Source: Pelomonas lactea
GTDB lineage: Bacteria > Pseudomonadota > Gammaproteobacteria > Burkholderiales > Burkholderiaceae_C
Assembly (NCBI RefSeq): GCF_043555885.1
Contig: NZ_JBIGHX010000003.1
Coordinates: 62,001 to 126,000, forward strand
DNA length: 64,000 bases
Direction: 5' to 3'
Each line of letters starts with the position of its first letter. The first letter of the stretch is position 1. Below the pieces are notes generated by a model. The model made no database searches. It worked only from the letters and a program-made list of their open reading frames with translations, and was not told where the DNA came from. Shown here one piece after another: positions 8,891-17,101 of this stretch. Both the position numbers and the translations under genes were made by a program.

Positions 8891-9338
8891 TGCGGATGTT
8901 GCGGGCCGCCATGCGCGCGTCGGCGCTGGCCTGTGGGTCGACGAAGTCGACGCTGAAGCGGTAGACCTGCGCATCGGCCGTCGCGCGCGACGTGCAGTCC
9001 ACCTTGTGCATGGCGGCGCGCACCTGGCGCGACACGGCGTTGGACACGCCGCGCGCCTGCACGGCGCTGACCCGGCCGTTCTCCAGCACGAACTGCACCT
9101 TCACCTTGCCGTAGCGGCCCTCGTCGGCCCAGGTGCGGGCCAGCGCCGTCTGCAGCTCTTCCTCGATGGTGCTGCAGGCGCTGTGCACGTCGTGACGCGG
9201 CACGGTTTCCAGCACGCGGCCGCCGCGCACTTCGACGCGCTCAATGCCGCTGTTCTGTGCCAGCGCAGGGCCGGCGGCCAGCGTCAGCAGTGCGGCGCCG
9301 GCGAGCAGGCGACGGGCGAGAGAGGTGGGTGTGGACAT
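8874..9338 (-). CDS. Small secreted protein with a possible TonB-C-like fold
   Basis: A 154-residue protein with a clear signal peptide (SLARRLLAGAALLTLAAGPALA-Q). The mature part contains KVKVQFVLENGRVSAVQ, a helix with VSRQVRAAMHKVDC, and a closing strand VYRFSVDFVDP, an order resembling the beta-alpha-beta arrangement of TonB C-terminal domains. Two cysteines in the mature part (SACSTIEEE and KVDCT) could form a periplasmic disulfide. I do not recognise a named family. The 3' end overlaps the convergent HIT gene by 17 bp. Confidence 0.6.
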   Translation of the reverse strand: MSTPTSLARRLLAGAALLTLAAGPALAQNSGIERVEVRGGRVLETVPRHDVHSACSTIEEELQTALARTWADEGRYGKVKVQFVLENGRVSAVQARGVSNAVSRQVRAAMHKVDCTSRATADAQVYRFSVDFVDPQASADARMAARNIRISSGG

Positions 9339-9779
9339 GGTGGGCTCCTGGGCTTGACGGTGGGGCTGGAGACGCGGAATTGCGTCGACCTGTGCTCAGG
9401 CTAGGTGTCTGTCCGAGCGGGCCCAAGGCGCAAGTGATGAGATGCCGCCACCGTGCGATGGCCTGCCGAAAACCGAGGCCGAACTGAACTCGCGCCACGA
9501 CGCCGTCGCGAGGCCTCTGCATCCCATTCGTCATGGGCATCCATCGGTGTTTGCCCGCTAGGGTGACTTCTGTCACTGCGGTGGGTGACAACCCAGGTTT
9601 CGCGCCAGGCAGACACTGCGCGCCGCTTCGGAAAGCACCAGGCTGGCAGAGGGGCAAGAAGTCTTGGGAGAGATCCCGCCGGCAAGCCATCGACAACAAG
9701 GGTGGTGTTCCCAATGTGGAGATCCCACGGGCCGAGCCGGCACGCCGTACGCCACGGCGACTTTTGCGGAATCACCAAG
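9339..9779. other. 441-bp intergenic region between divergent secreted-protein genes
   Basis: No credible coding sequence or RNA gene is seen. The only structured part is at 9563-9594: an inverted repeat GTGAC-TTCT-GTCAC (9563-9576) followed by GGGTGACAACCC (9583-9594), so GTGAC occurs three times in about 30 bp. It could be an operator for the subtilase gene but matches no regulator I recognise. No convincing -35/-10 pair is visible, and the subtilase start at 9780 has a poor Shine-Dalgarno (GGAA, 8 nt upstream of the ATG). Confidence 0.4.
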
Positions 9780-11603
9780 ATGAGCTTTGTCCTTGCAAAC
9801 CGGAAATCCCTGATCGCGCTGGCCTGCGGCCTGCTCGCGACCGGCGTCGGCCAGGCCGGCGTGTCCAACACCCAGGTCGACGTCGGCCTGGCCAGCATCG
9901 TGCAGCGCGCCGCGCCCGCCACCGACCGCCTGATCGTTGGCTACCGTGACGCCGCCGAGGCGGACGCGGCCGACGGCCGCGTCATGCGCGCCCGCAGCGT
10001 GGATGCCACCGCCATGTCCCACCGCCTGGGCTCGGTCAACTCCACGCTGGGCCTGCGCGGCGCTCAGGCCAAGCTGCTGCGCCAGACCGGTACGGGCGCC
10101 CACGTGTTCAAGCTGAACAAGGCGCTGTCGCACGGCGAACTGGAGCGCGTGGCGGCCGAACTGAAGGCGTCCGACCCCAACATCGCCTACGCGGAACCCG
10201 ACCGCAAGATGTACCCGCTGATGACGCCCAACGATTCGAGCTACAGCTCGCAGTGGGACTTGTACGAGGCGACCGGCGGCATCCGCGCCCCGGCGGCCTG
10301 GGACCTTGCGACCGGCACGGGCGTCACGGTGGCCGTCATCGACACCGGCATCCGCCCGCACGCCGACCTGTCGGGCCAGATCGTGGCCGGCTACGACATG
10401 ATCAACGACACGGCGGTGTCCAACGACGGCAACGCCCGCGACAGCGACCCCAGCGACCCGGGTGACTGGACGGCGGCCGGTGAATGCGGCACCGGCGAAC
10501 CTGCGAGCAACTCCAGCTGGCACGGCACGCACGTGGCCGGCACCATCGCGGCCAAGACGAACAACTCGTCCGGCATCGCCGGCATCGCCTTCAACGCCAA
10601 GATCCAGCCCGTGCGCGTGCTGGGCAAGTGCGGCGGCTACACGTCCGACATCGCCGACGGCATGATCTGGGCGTCCGGCGGCACCGTCAGCGGCCTGCCC
10701 GCCAACGCGACGCCGTCGCGCGTCATCAACATGTCGCTGGGCGGCGGCGGCGCCTGCGACACGACGTCGCAGAACGCCATCAACAGCGCCCGCTCGCGCG
10801 GCACGGTGGTGGTGGTGGCCGCCGGCAACGAGAACCAGAACGCCAGCAACTCCAACCCGGCCAACTGCTCGGGCGTCATCACCGTCGCCGCGACGGACCG
10901 CAACGGCGCGCGCGCCTATTACTCCAACTACGGCTCCATCGTCACGCTGGCCGCGCCGGGCGGTGACGTGCGCTCGTCCAGCAGCAACGGCATCCTGAGC
11001 ACGCTGAACGCCGGCACCAAGGCGCCGGGCGCCGACAGCTACGCGTACTACCAGGGCACGTCCATGGCCACGCCCCACGTGGCCGGCGTCGTCGCGCTGA
11101 TGCTGAGCGCCAAGCCCACCGCCACGCCGGACCAGGTCAAGGCTGCCCTGCAGAGCAGCGCACGCGCCTTCCCCGGCACCTGCTCGCAGTGCGGTTCGGG
11201 CATCCTGGACGCGGCCGCGGCCGTCGCAGCCATCACCGGCACGGGCGGGCTGCCGACCGTCAACGAGACCGAGTCCAATGGCACGATCGCCTCGGCCAAC
11301 GCCGTCTCGGCACCGGCCAACGTGTCGGGCACCATCGGCTCCACCAGCGACACCGACTACTTCAAGGTGACGCTGCCGGCCGGCAAGACGCTGAGCGCCA
11401 CGCTGACCATGGCCAGCAGCAGCAACGACTTCGACCTCTACGTGAAGAACAGCGCCGGCACGACGCTGGCCAAGAGCGAGAAGGCGGCGGGCCAGGTGGA
11501 CAGCACCACGTACGCCAATGGCGGCTCGGGCTCGGTGACGCTGTACGTGCAGGTGCTGCGCTACAGCGGCACCGGCGCGTACACGCTGAAGCTGCAGTGG
11601 TGA
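9780..11603 (+). CDS. Secreted S8 family serine peptidase (subtilase) with C-terminal PPC domain
   Basis: A 607-residue extracellular protease. A signal peptide (about residues 1-26, ending GVGQA-G) is followed by an inhibitor-like propeptide with VAAELKASDPNIAYAEPDRKM. The catalytic domain has the three subtilisin landmarks: Asp in VAVIDTGIRPH, His in WHGTHVAGTIAA and Ser in GTSMATPHVAGV, plus oxyanion-hole Asn in VVVAAGNENQN. After residue about 500 a bacterial pre-peptidase C-terminal (PPC) domain follows (TESNGTIASAN..., DTDYFKVTLPAGKTL...), usually cleaved or used for substrate binding. ATG 9780 starts the signal peptide; the upstream open frame has no such character. Confidence 0.92.
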   Translation: MSFVLANRKSLIALACGLLATGVGQAGVSNTQVDVGLASIVQRAAPATDRLIVGYRDAAEADAADGRVMRARSVDATAMSHRLGSVNSTLGLRGAQAKLLRQTGTGAHVFKLNKALSHGELERVAAELKASDPNIAYAEPDRKMYPLMTPNDSSYSSQWDLYEATGGIRAPAAWDLATGTGVTVAVIDTGIRPHADLSGQIVAGYDMINDTAVSNDGNARDSDPSDPGDWTAAGECGTGEPASNSSWHGTHVAGTIAAKTNNSSGIAGIAFNAKIQPVRVLGKCGGYTSDIADGMIWASGGTVSGLPANATPSRVINMSLGGGGACDTTSQNAINSARSRGTVVVVAAGNENQNASNSNPANCSGVITVAATDRNGARAYYSNYGSIVTLAAPGGDVRSSSSNGILSTLNAGTKAPGADSYAYYQGTSMATPHVAGVVALMLSAKPTATPDQVKAALQSSARAFPGTCSQCGSGILDAAAAVAAITGTGGLPTVNETESNGTIASANAVSAPANVSGTIGSTSDTDYFKVTLPAGKTLSATLTMASSSNDFDLYVKNSAGTTLAKSEKAAGQVDSTTYANGGSGSVTLYVQVLRYSGTGAYTLKLQW

Positions 11604-11664
11604 GCGGCTGCATTGCGTTGAATGCCATGCAGCGCCCGCCTGCAGTGACGTCAACGGGTTGAAC

Positions 11665-11719
11665 GGCCGGCTTCGCCGGCCCGGGCCTGAGTTCGGTTCT
11701 CCGCCGGGCTCAGGCCTTT
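11665..11719 (+). terminator. Double hairpin terminator after the subtilase gene
   Basis: Two hairpins follow the subtilase stop. The first is GGCCGGC (11665-11671), loop TTC, GCCGGCC (11675-11681). The second is GGCCTGAG (11684-11691) pairing with CTCAGGCC (11709-11716) across a 17-nt loop, followed by TTTGTGCTTGT. The position between convergent genes and the T-rich tail fit an intrinsic terminator on the + strand; it may also stop read-through from cutC. Confidence 0.55.
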
Positions 11720-11755
11720 GTGCTTGTGGCTCGGATGAATTGCCGCCGCTTCTCG

Positions 11756-12484
11756 TCAGGCGGCCTGCCCCAATCGAGCCAGGCGCCCCTTGAGTTCGCG
11801 AACGCGGGTCCAGGAGGTGGCCGCGCAGCGATCGCTCTGGAAGCCAAGCGCTGACAGGGCGGGATCCGCGTTGGCCGGCGCGCGGCACGATGCATGCACC
11901 TCGGGGACGAGGGTCAGGCGCACCAACGCGTCGACGTTGTCCGCGTCGATCCCGCTGCTGGCAAGAATTCCGATTCGCCCCTGGCTCTGCGCGACCAGGG
12001 ACGCGAGCCTGGCCGCCCCCTCGATTGCCGTGCGGGCGCCGCCGGACGTGAGGACGCGCTGGAACCCCAGCGCGATTGCGTCCTCCAGCGCGGCTGCCGG
12101 GTCGCGTGTCAGGTCGAACGCGCGGTGCAGCGTCAGGGCCATGCCCGCGGCACGGTCCGCCAGCCGCTGCAGGAGCGGGAGATCCAGTCGGCTGTCCGGG
12201 GTCAATGCGCCCACGGCCACGCCCGCGAGACCGAGTTCCGCGGCGAGTTCGATGTCGCGGGCCATGATCCGGGCCTCCGTGGCCGAGTACATGAAGTCTC
12301 CCGCCCTCGGGCGAATGAGCGCGACGACGGGGATGGGGAGTCGGGATGCCTCGGCCATGAAGCCCGCCGAGGGCGTCAGGCCGCCCGACGCCAGGTTGCT
12401 GCAGAGCTCGATCCGGTCTGCGCCCCCCTGGATGGCGGCTTCGAGCCCGGCAACGTCGTCGACGCAGACCTCCAGACGTGTCAT
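11756..12484 (-). CDS. cutC: CutC family TIM-barrel protein
   Basis: A 242-residue cytosolic protein with the CutC signature LEVCVDDVAGLEAAIQGGADRIELC at the N-terminus (residues 4-28), then SGGLTPSAGF, VVALIRPRAGDFMYS and LTSGGARTA, all typical of the family. CutC was named for copper tolerance in E. coli, but that role is disputed and the fold is an enzyme-like TIM barrel. Its start overlaps the stop of the upstream ROK kinase gene by 4 bp (ATGA), so the two are translationally coupled, and both sit divergent to a glycan-utilization operon. That context points to sugar metabolism rather than copper (inference). No metal-transport genes are near. Confidence 0.9.
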   Translation of the reverse strand: MTRLEVCVDDVAGLEAAIQGGADRIELCSNLASGGLTPSAGFMAEASRLPIPVVALIRPRAGDFMYSATEARIMARDIELAAELGLAGVAVGALTPDSRLDLPLLQRLADRAAGMALTLHRAFDLTRDPAAALEDAIALGFQRVLTSGGARTAIEGAARLASLVAQSQGRIGILASSGIDADNVDALVRLTLVPEVHASCRAPANADPALSALGFQSDRCAATSWTRVRELKGRLARLGQAA

Positions 12485-13470
12485 GACAAGGCTCCCGCAT
12501 AGGCATAGCCCGCGCCGATGAGGCCTGCCTGCTCGCCCAGCAGGCCCGGAACGACGAGCGGTTCGGGGCCATCGCGCAGCACCTTGCCGCGCACGGCCTG
12601 GTCGAGGGCGGCGACGAGTTCATGGCAGTTGCCCAGCCCGCCGCTGACAGGCACCACGCTCGCTCCCGTGATGTTGACGAGCAGGGCGAGCGGGTCGGAG
12701 ACGAGTTCGACATGAGCCCGCACCGTTGCAGTGGCGCGCGGCTCGCCAGCCCGCCATGCCGTCAGGATCTCGCGGCTGTCTTGCTGGGTCTGATGAAGGA
12801 ATGCGTGCAGCCGCTCCAGCCCGCGCGCACCGCCGATGGTGTCGGCGCAGCCGCGTTGGCCGCAGCCGCAGGCGAAGCGGGGGATGCGAACGAGGCGGCC
12901 GTTGCCATCCTGCACCATCGCCTCGTTGATGATGGGGCCGTGCCCCCATTCGCCCGTGAGGCCGGCGGCGCCACGCACCAACTGGCCATTGACGACCAGT
13001 CCGCCGCCGACGCCCGTGCCCAGGACGGCGCCGAAGACGATCCGATGACCGGCGCCGGCGCCGGCATGGGCTTCGGCCAGCGCGGCGCAATCGGCATCGT
13101 TGGTGACCATCACCTTGATGCCCAGCACTGCTTCCAGTGCGGCATCCAGCCGCTGCGAGGCGAGGCAGGGAATGTTGGATGCGGTGACTCGCCCCGTGCG
13201 CGGCGACACCACGCCCGCGATGGACAGCGACAAGGCGGCCGGCGCCGGTGTGACGCCGCGGACCAATGCCGACAGCGTGGCGCAGAACTGCTCCCAGTTG
13301 TCGACGGGCGTCCGCGCAGAGCCCAGCAGCTCGTAGGGCTGGTGCGGTAGATGGCGTCCGAGCCGTATCAGCGATCCGCCGATATCCGCGACCAGCACCG
13401 CGCGAGGCGGGGCCGATGGCTGGCTGCCCAGCGGCCGGGAGTGGTGAGAAACGGGCTCAGAAATGGTCAT
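12481..13470 (-). CDS. ROK family sugar kinase, probably N-acetylglucosamine or hexose kinase
   Basis: A 329-residue ATP-dependent sugar kinase. The phosphate-binding motif VADIGGSLIRLG lies near residue 27, the catalytic region TNDADCAALAEAH in the middle, the substrate loop GLTGEWGHGPII next, and the ROK zinc site CGCGQRGCADT near residue 200. There is no N-terminal winged helix, so it is a kinase and not a ROK repressor. In the N-glycan setting the expected substrate is GlcNAc released from the ManGlcNAc core, or mannose/fructose; sequence alone does not decide. No Shine-Dalgarno is seen before ATG 13470. It leads a two-gene unit with cutC. Confidence 0.85.
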   Translation of the reverse strand: MTISEPVSHHSRPLGSQPSAPPRAVLVADIGGSLIRLGRHLPHQPYELLGSARTPVDNWEQFCATLSALVRGVTPAPAALSLSIAGVVSPRTGRVTASNIPCLASQRLDAALEAVLGIKVMVTNDADCAALAEAHAGAGAGHRIVFGAVLGTGVGGGLVVNGQLVRGAAGLTGEWGHGPIINEAMVQDGNGRLVRIPRFACGCGQRGCADTIGGARGLERLHAFLHQTQQDSREILTAWRAGEPRATATVRAHVELVSDPLALLVNITGASVVPVSGGLGNCHELVAALDQAVRGKVLRDGPEPLVVPGLLGEQAGLIGAGYAYAGALS

Positions 13471-13577
13471 CGAGGAGGCGTCGAGAAGGAAGGGTGAGAG
13501 GAGGTCAGCCGGTGTGGCGCCGCAGTCTCAGTGGGCTCGCAACGTCATGCAAGCGTCACGGCACCCCTGGGCATCCT

Positions 13578-13588
13578 GTTTACTAAAG
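13578..13588. promoter_or_regulatory. Predicted LacI-family operator O1 upstream of the TonB receptor promoter
   Basis: GTTTACTAAAG matches 10 of 11 positions of the palindrome GTTTANTAAAC. A half-site ACTAAAC lies about one helical turn downstream (13593-13599). It sits about 35 bp upstream of the predicted -35 box and about 108 bp upstream of the divergent ROK kinase start, so it could control both directions. The same motif occurs three more times in the window, always around the two operon promoters of this locus. Confidence 0.6.
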
Positions 13589-13622
13589 CAACACTAAACT
13601 GCACCAGAACAGGGAATATTTG

Positions 13623-13652
13623 TTGAGCCTGGGATGGGTTCGTTTGTATAAA
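13623..13652 (+). promoter_or_regulatory. Predicted sigma-70 promoter of the TonB receptor/glycosidase operon
   Basis: TTGAGC (13623-13628), an 18-bp spacer and TATAAA (13647-13652) form a good sigma-70 promoter in a noticeably AT-richer stretch than its surroundings. The start point would be near 13659, leaving a leader of about 200 nt before the ATG at 13859. Operators lie on both sides, at 13578 and 13704. Confidence 0.55.
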
Positions 13653-13703
13653 TTTTCCTGTGCGAGATGCGAATTGAGCCCATCGGAAAACGACGATTCG
13701 GTT

Positions 13704-13714
13704 GTTTAGTAAAC
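13704..13714. promoter_or_regulatory. Predicted LacI-family operator O2 downstream of the TonB receptor promoter
   Basis: GTTTAGTAAAC is a palindrome around its central base and the best copy of the motif. It lies about 45 bp after the predicted transcription start. Its distance from O1 (126 bp) is similar to the 139 bp separating the two copies at the second operon, which would suit repression by looping or road-block by one LacI-type protein. Confidence 0.65.
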
Positions 13715-13858
13715 CTGAGGGTTTCCCCGAGTTACGACGAGTTTCCGAGCGCGAGGTTGCTGGCCTCCTGGTGGGTTCGACTCACTGCCTCTGGCGGGGC
13801 GGCGCATCGAGCATTGATTCAAACAAAGCCCGTCAAGGGCCCACATAGGAGAAGACAG

Positions 13859-16800
13859 ATGACACTAGCGATCAGAAATGATCACGCGGGGCGGCGCCCG
13901 CATTGGCCCGCGACTCCCGTCGCGGCGGCGGTCGGGGTGGTGCTGCTGGCGCTGGGCGGCGGTGCCCACGCGCAGGTGGCGAGCGAGCCTCAGGTTGCCA
14001 AGAAGGGCGACGTCACGCAGCTGGATACGGTGGTCGTCACCGGCTATCGGTCCTCGATCGAGAAGAGCCTGTCCCAGAAGCGCAATGCCGACGCGATCGT
14101 GGATGTGGTCACTGCCGAGGATGTGGGCAAGTTTCCCGACAAGAACGTGGCCGATGCGCTGCAGCGCGTGCCCGGCGTGATCATCGATCGCAGTGGCGGC
14201 GAGGGTAAGAACGTCAGCGTGCGCGGGCTGTCGTCGGAGCTGACGCTGACGCAGTTGAATGGCAACTACGTGGCGACCGCGGAGTCCAACGGGGACCCCA
14301 CGCGCTCGTTCAACTACATGCTGATGCCGTCCAACATGCTCTCCGGTGCGGAGCTGTACAAGACACCCGAGGCGCGCATCGACGAAGGTGGCATCGGCGG
14401 CACAGTGATCCTGCGCACGCGCCGTCCGCTGGATGTGAAGTCCGGCAGCGGCTTCGTTTCGGTGGAGGGAACCTCTGCCGACACGACGAAGAAGACCGAT
14501 GGCCAGTTCTCGGGCCAGTACGCGTGGCACGACGAGGGCAAGCGTTTCGGCGTGCTGGTTGGGTTCACGCAGCAGAAGCGAACCACGCGCACCATGGGTG
14601 CCAGCACCGAGAACTGGCAGTGGTATGCGGACGACTACGACACCCATCCTTCGGTGGACGTCAACGGGAAGCCGCTGGGCCTGACCTCCCGCTGGTGGGG
14701 TGAGTCCGGCTTCTATGACCAGGGGGGCAAGTACTACACCAACTTCATGATGCCGACCTCGGTCAACTTCAACGTGAAGAACGAGGACCGCGAGCGAAAG
14801 GGCGGGCAGCTGACCCTGCAGTTCAAGCCCGTCGACAACCTGGTTTTGACGGGCAACTACTTCCGCTTCGACCTGTCGCAGAACTCGCAGACCAACACGC
14901 TGAAGGTGCCGGAGTGGAACCTGGCCCGCTACAAGGGCGACGGCAACTGGGCGACCGGCCGCCTGCTGGACGGGCTGACTTTCGATCCCAGCGGCACCAT
15001 CGTCACGGGCGCGCAGTACAGCGCTCGCGCCGGCAAGACCTACTACTGCAACGAGGCGCAGGCCGCTGCGGCCGGCAAGGCGCCGGGCGGATGGGGGCCG
15101 GACGATTGCTCCGTTCCGACGCCGCAGATCACCGGCAGCTTCAATCGCGAGAAGTCGCGCTCGCAGACGTTCGACTTCGAAGCCGACTGGCGCGGTGAGT
15201 CGCTGGATGCCATCGTCAAGGCCGGTCGCACCTGGGCCAAGGGAGGCCCCGAGCTCCAGTTCTCCATGCCCATCAAGCCCAGGCTGCAGAACGCTAACGG
15301 CACCTACACGCTGGGCAACTCGCTGAGCGCGTGGAGCCTGAGCGGCACGCCGACGATGACGTTCTCGCCCGAGCTGATGGCCAACCTGCAGAAGGACATC
15401 GGCGAGATCGACCTCGGGTCCACCTCATCGTCCTGGACCAAGAACGGCACGCAGCAGCAGTACGCCCAGGCCGACTTCACGTGGCATGTGGACGGCAGCT
15501 GGCTGGACTCCCTGCAGTTCGGCCTGAAGTGGCGCGATGGCGGTACGCGGCGCAGCACCGGCAACAACTACTGGGTCTGCAAGGGGGCGGATCCGAGCAA
15601 CTACGACAAGCGGTATCAGGCAGGTTGCGATCCGACGGCCAGCAAGTTCCAGTCGCAGTTCCTGTACGGTGAGTCGCTGGGCAACCTCGCGGGTGGCATC
15701 AACGCCAGCGCCTTCCCGGCCATCAACTACCCTGCCTACATCGCGTACCTGGACAAGACCTACGGCCAGATGCAGACGCGCAATGAGAACAACTTCGTCT
15801 ACCACGTCGACGAGAAGATCACCGCGGCCTACCTGCAGGCCAACGTCAAGACCGACCGGCTGCGCGGCAACGTGGGCCTGCGCCTGGTGAAGACCAAGCA
15901 GCATGCCGACTCCACCGACCGCGTCGATACCTACAGCGACTACTTCTTCGATGGCGCCGACGGCAACCCGGCGCCGTGCCTGCCCGGCGGCCTGCCGGCG
16001 GCCGGCGCTCCGGCGGGATCGGGCTGCATCAGTGGCTTCACCCGTCTGCCCGACAGCATGGGCCGCGTGTCGTCCTTCGTCATCAGCTCGCTGGATCGCA
16101 GCTACACCGATGCGCTGCCAAGCATCAATCTCGCTTACGACCTGACCAAGGATGTGGTGCTGCGAGCCGCAGCCTCCAAGGTGATCTCTCGTCCGAGCTA
16201 CGGCGACATCGCCTACCCGGGCAGCCTGCAGAACTACAGCCAGGAGTACGTCAACGACCGCCGGCTCATCGGTGGCGGCGATCAGCAGGGCTGGTTCGGT
16301 TCGGGCAGCAACAAGAGCCTGGAACCCTACAAGGCCACGCAGTTCGACCTCGGCGTGGAGTGGTACTTCCATCGCGGTTCGGTCCTGGGCGCGAACGCGT
16401 TCCGCAAGAACGTCAGCAACTTCTCCGTGCCGGTGGTGCGTGACGTGCCGCTGGTGGTGGGTGGCAACACGGTGACGGTGCAGAACTACTCGACGTCTGC
16501 CGGTGGCCGCAACGGGGTCTCGCAGGGGCTGGAGCTGTATGCGCAGCACACGCTGGATTCGGGGTTGGGCCTGCAGTTCAACTACACGTACAACAAGACC
16601 AACCAGGCGGCCATCAAGCTCGCCGATGGCAAGGAGATCGGCAAGTCGCCGTTGGTCGGCAGCGCGAAGAACCAGCTCAATGTCACCGTCTTCTACGAGA
16701 CCGACCTGTACCTGCTGCGCGCGTCCTACAACCGGCGCGGTGAGGTGGTCAACGGCCTGGTCAACGGTGTCAACGTCTACGAGGAGCCCTACAGCCAGGT

Positions 16801-16972
16801 CGACGTGAACGCCGCCTACAACGTCAGCAAGGAGTTGAGCCTGACCGCGTCGGTGCTGAACCTGACGAAGCAGGAATCGCGCTCGCACCTGGGCAATGAC
16901 ACCAAGCAGCGCTTCTATGCCAACGGCTATGCGGGCCGTATCGCCTACGTCGGGCTGAACTACAAGTTCTGA
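13859..16972 (+). CDS. TonB-dependent receptor, Xanthomonas/Caulobacter glycan type
   Basis: A 1037-residue outer-membrane receptor that would import glycans using TonB energy. A signal peptide ends at GGAHA near residue 38; a TonB-box-like LDTVVVTGYR (about residues 55-64) is followed by a plug domain with VTAEDVGKFPDKNVADALQRVPGV, the hallmark of TonB-Xanth-Caul receptors. The rest is a beta-barrel ending in the aromatic-terminated strand YVGLNYKF. ATG 13859 is chosen because AGGAG precedes it and the signal peptide starts there; the open frame upstream crosses the operator region. It is the first gene of the operon with GH18, halogenase-like, GH2 and GH92 genes, so its cargo is probably released N-glycan. 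Confidence 0.92.
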   Translation: MTLAIRNDHAGRRPHWPATPVAAAVGVVLLALGGGAHAQVASEPQVAKKGDVTQLDTVVVTGYRSSIEKSLSQKRNADAIVDVVTAEDVGKFPDKNVADALQRVPGVIIDRSGGEGKNVSVRGLSSELTLTQLNGNYVATAESNGDPTRSFNYMLMPSNMLSGAELYKTPEARIDEGGIGGTVILRTRRPLDVKSGSGFVSVEGTSADTTKKTDGQFSGQYAWHDEGKRFGVLVGFTQQKRTTRTMGASTENWQWYADDYDTHPSVDVNGKPLGLTSRWWGESGFYDQGGKYYTNFMMPTSVNFNVKNEDRERKGGQLTLQFKPVDNLVLTGNYFRFDLSQNSQTNTLKVPEWNLARYKGDGNWATGRLLDGLTFDPSGTIVTGAQYSARAGKTYYCNEAQAAAAGKAPGGWGPDDCSVPTPQITGSFNREKSRSQTFDFEADWRGESLDAIVKAGRTWAKGGPELQFSMPIKPRLQNANGTYTLGNSLSAWSLSGTPTMTFSPELMANLQKDIGEIDLGSTSSSWTKNGTQQQYAQADFTWHVDGSWLDSLQFGLKWRDGGTRRSTGNNYWVCKGADPSNYDKRYQAGCDPTASKFQSQFLYGESLGNLAGGINASAFPAINYPAYIAYLDKTYGQMQTRNENNFVYHVDEKITAAYLQANVKTDRLRGNVGLRLVKTKQHADSTDRVDTYSDYFFDGADGNPAPCLPGGLPAAGAPAGSGCISGFTRLPDSMGRVSSFVISSLDRSYTDALPSINLAYDLTKDVVLRAAASKVISRPSYGDIAYPGSLQNYSQEYVNDRRLIGGGDQQGWFGSGSNKSLEPYKATQFDLGVEWYFHRGSVLGANAFRKNVSNFSVPVVRDVPLVVGGNTVTVQNYSTSAGGRNGVSQGLELYAQHTLDSGLGLQFNYTYNKTNQAAIKLADGKEIGKSPLVGSAKNQLNVTVFYETDLYLLRASYNRRGEVVNGLVNGVNVYEEPYSQVDVNAAYNVSKELSLTASVLNLTKQESRSHLGNDTKQRFYANGYAGRIAYVGLNYKF

Positions 16973-17009
16973 CGTCGGCTGCATCGGGCACGCAGAAGGC
17001 CCGGTGCGC

Positions 17010-17042
17010 AAGGCGGGCTCGATGCTGAATCGAGCCCGCCTT
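17010..17042 (+). terminator. 14-bp stem hairpin between TonB receptor and GH18 genes (partial terminator or processing site)
   Basis: AAGGCGGGCTCGAT (17010-17023), a 5-nt loop, and ATCGAGCCCGCCTT (17029-17042) form a perfect 14-bp stem 37 bp after the receptor stop. Only TT follows, so it is a weak terminator at best. Such hairpins often protect the 3' end of receptor mRNA or lower downstream expression, giving more receptor than enzyme. The downstream genes have no separate promoter that I can see. Confidence 0.6.
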
Positions 17043-17101
17043 GCCGCTGCCGCCCGACCGCGGCACCAGGGCCCAACAACGACATCCCGGAGACAGACCC
17101 C

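Noticed and set aside
9573..12713. 1046-codon minus-strand open frame spanning the subtilase and cutC
   Set aside because: It covers two well-supported genes on opposite strands and has no recognisable motif.
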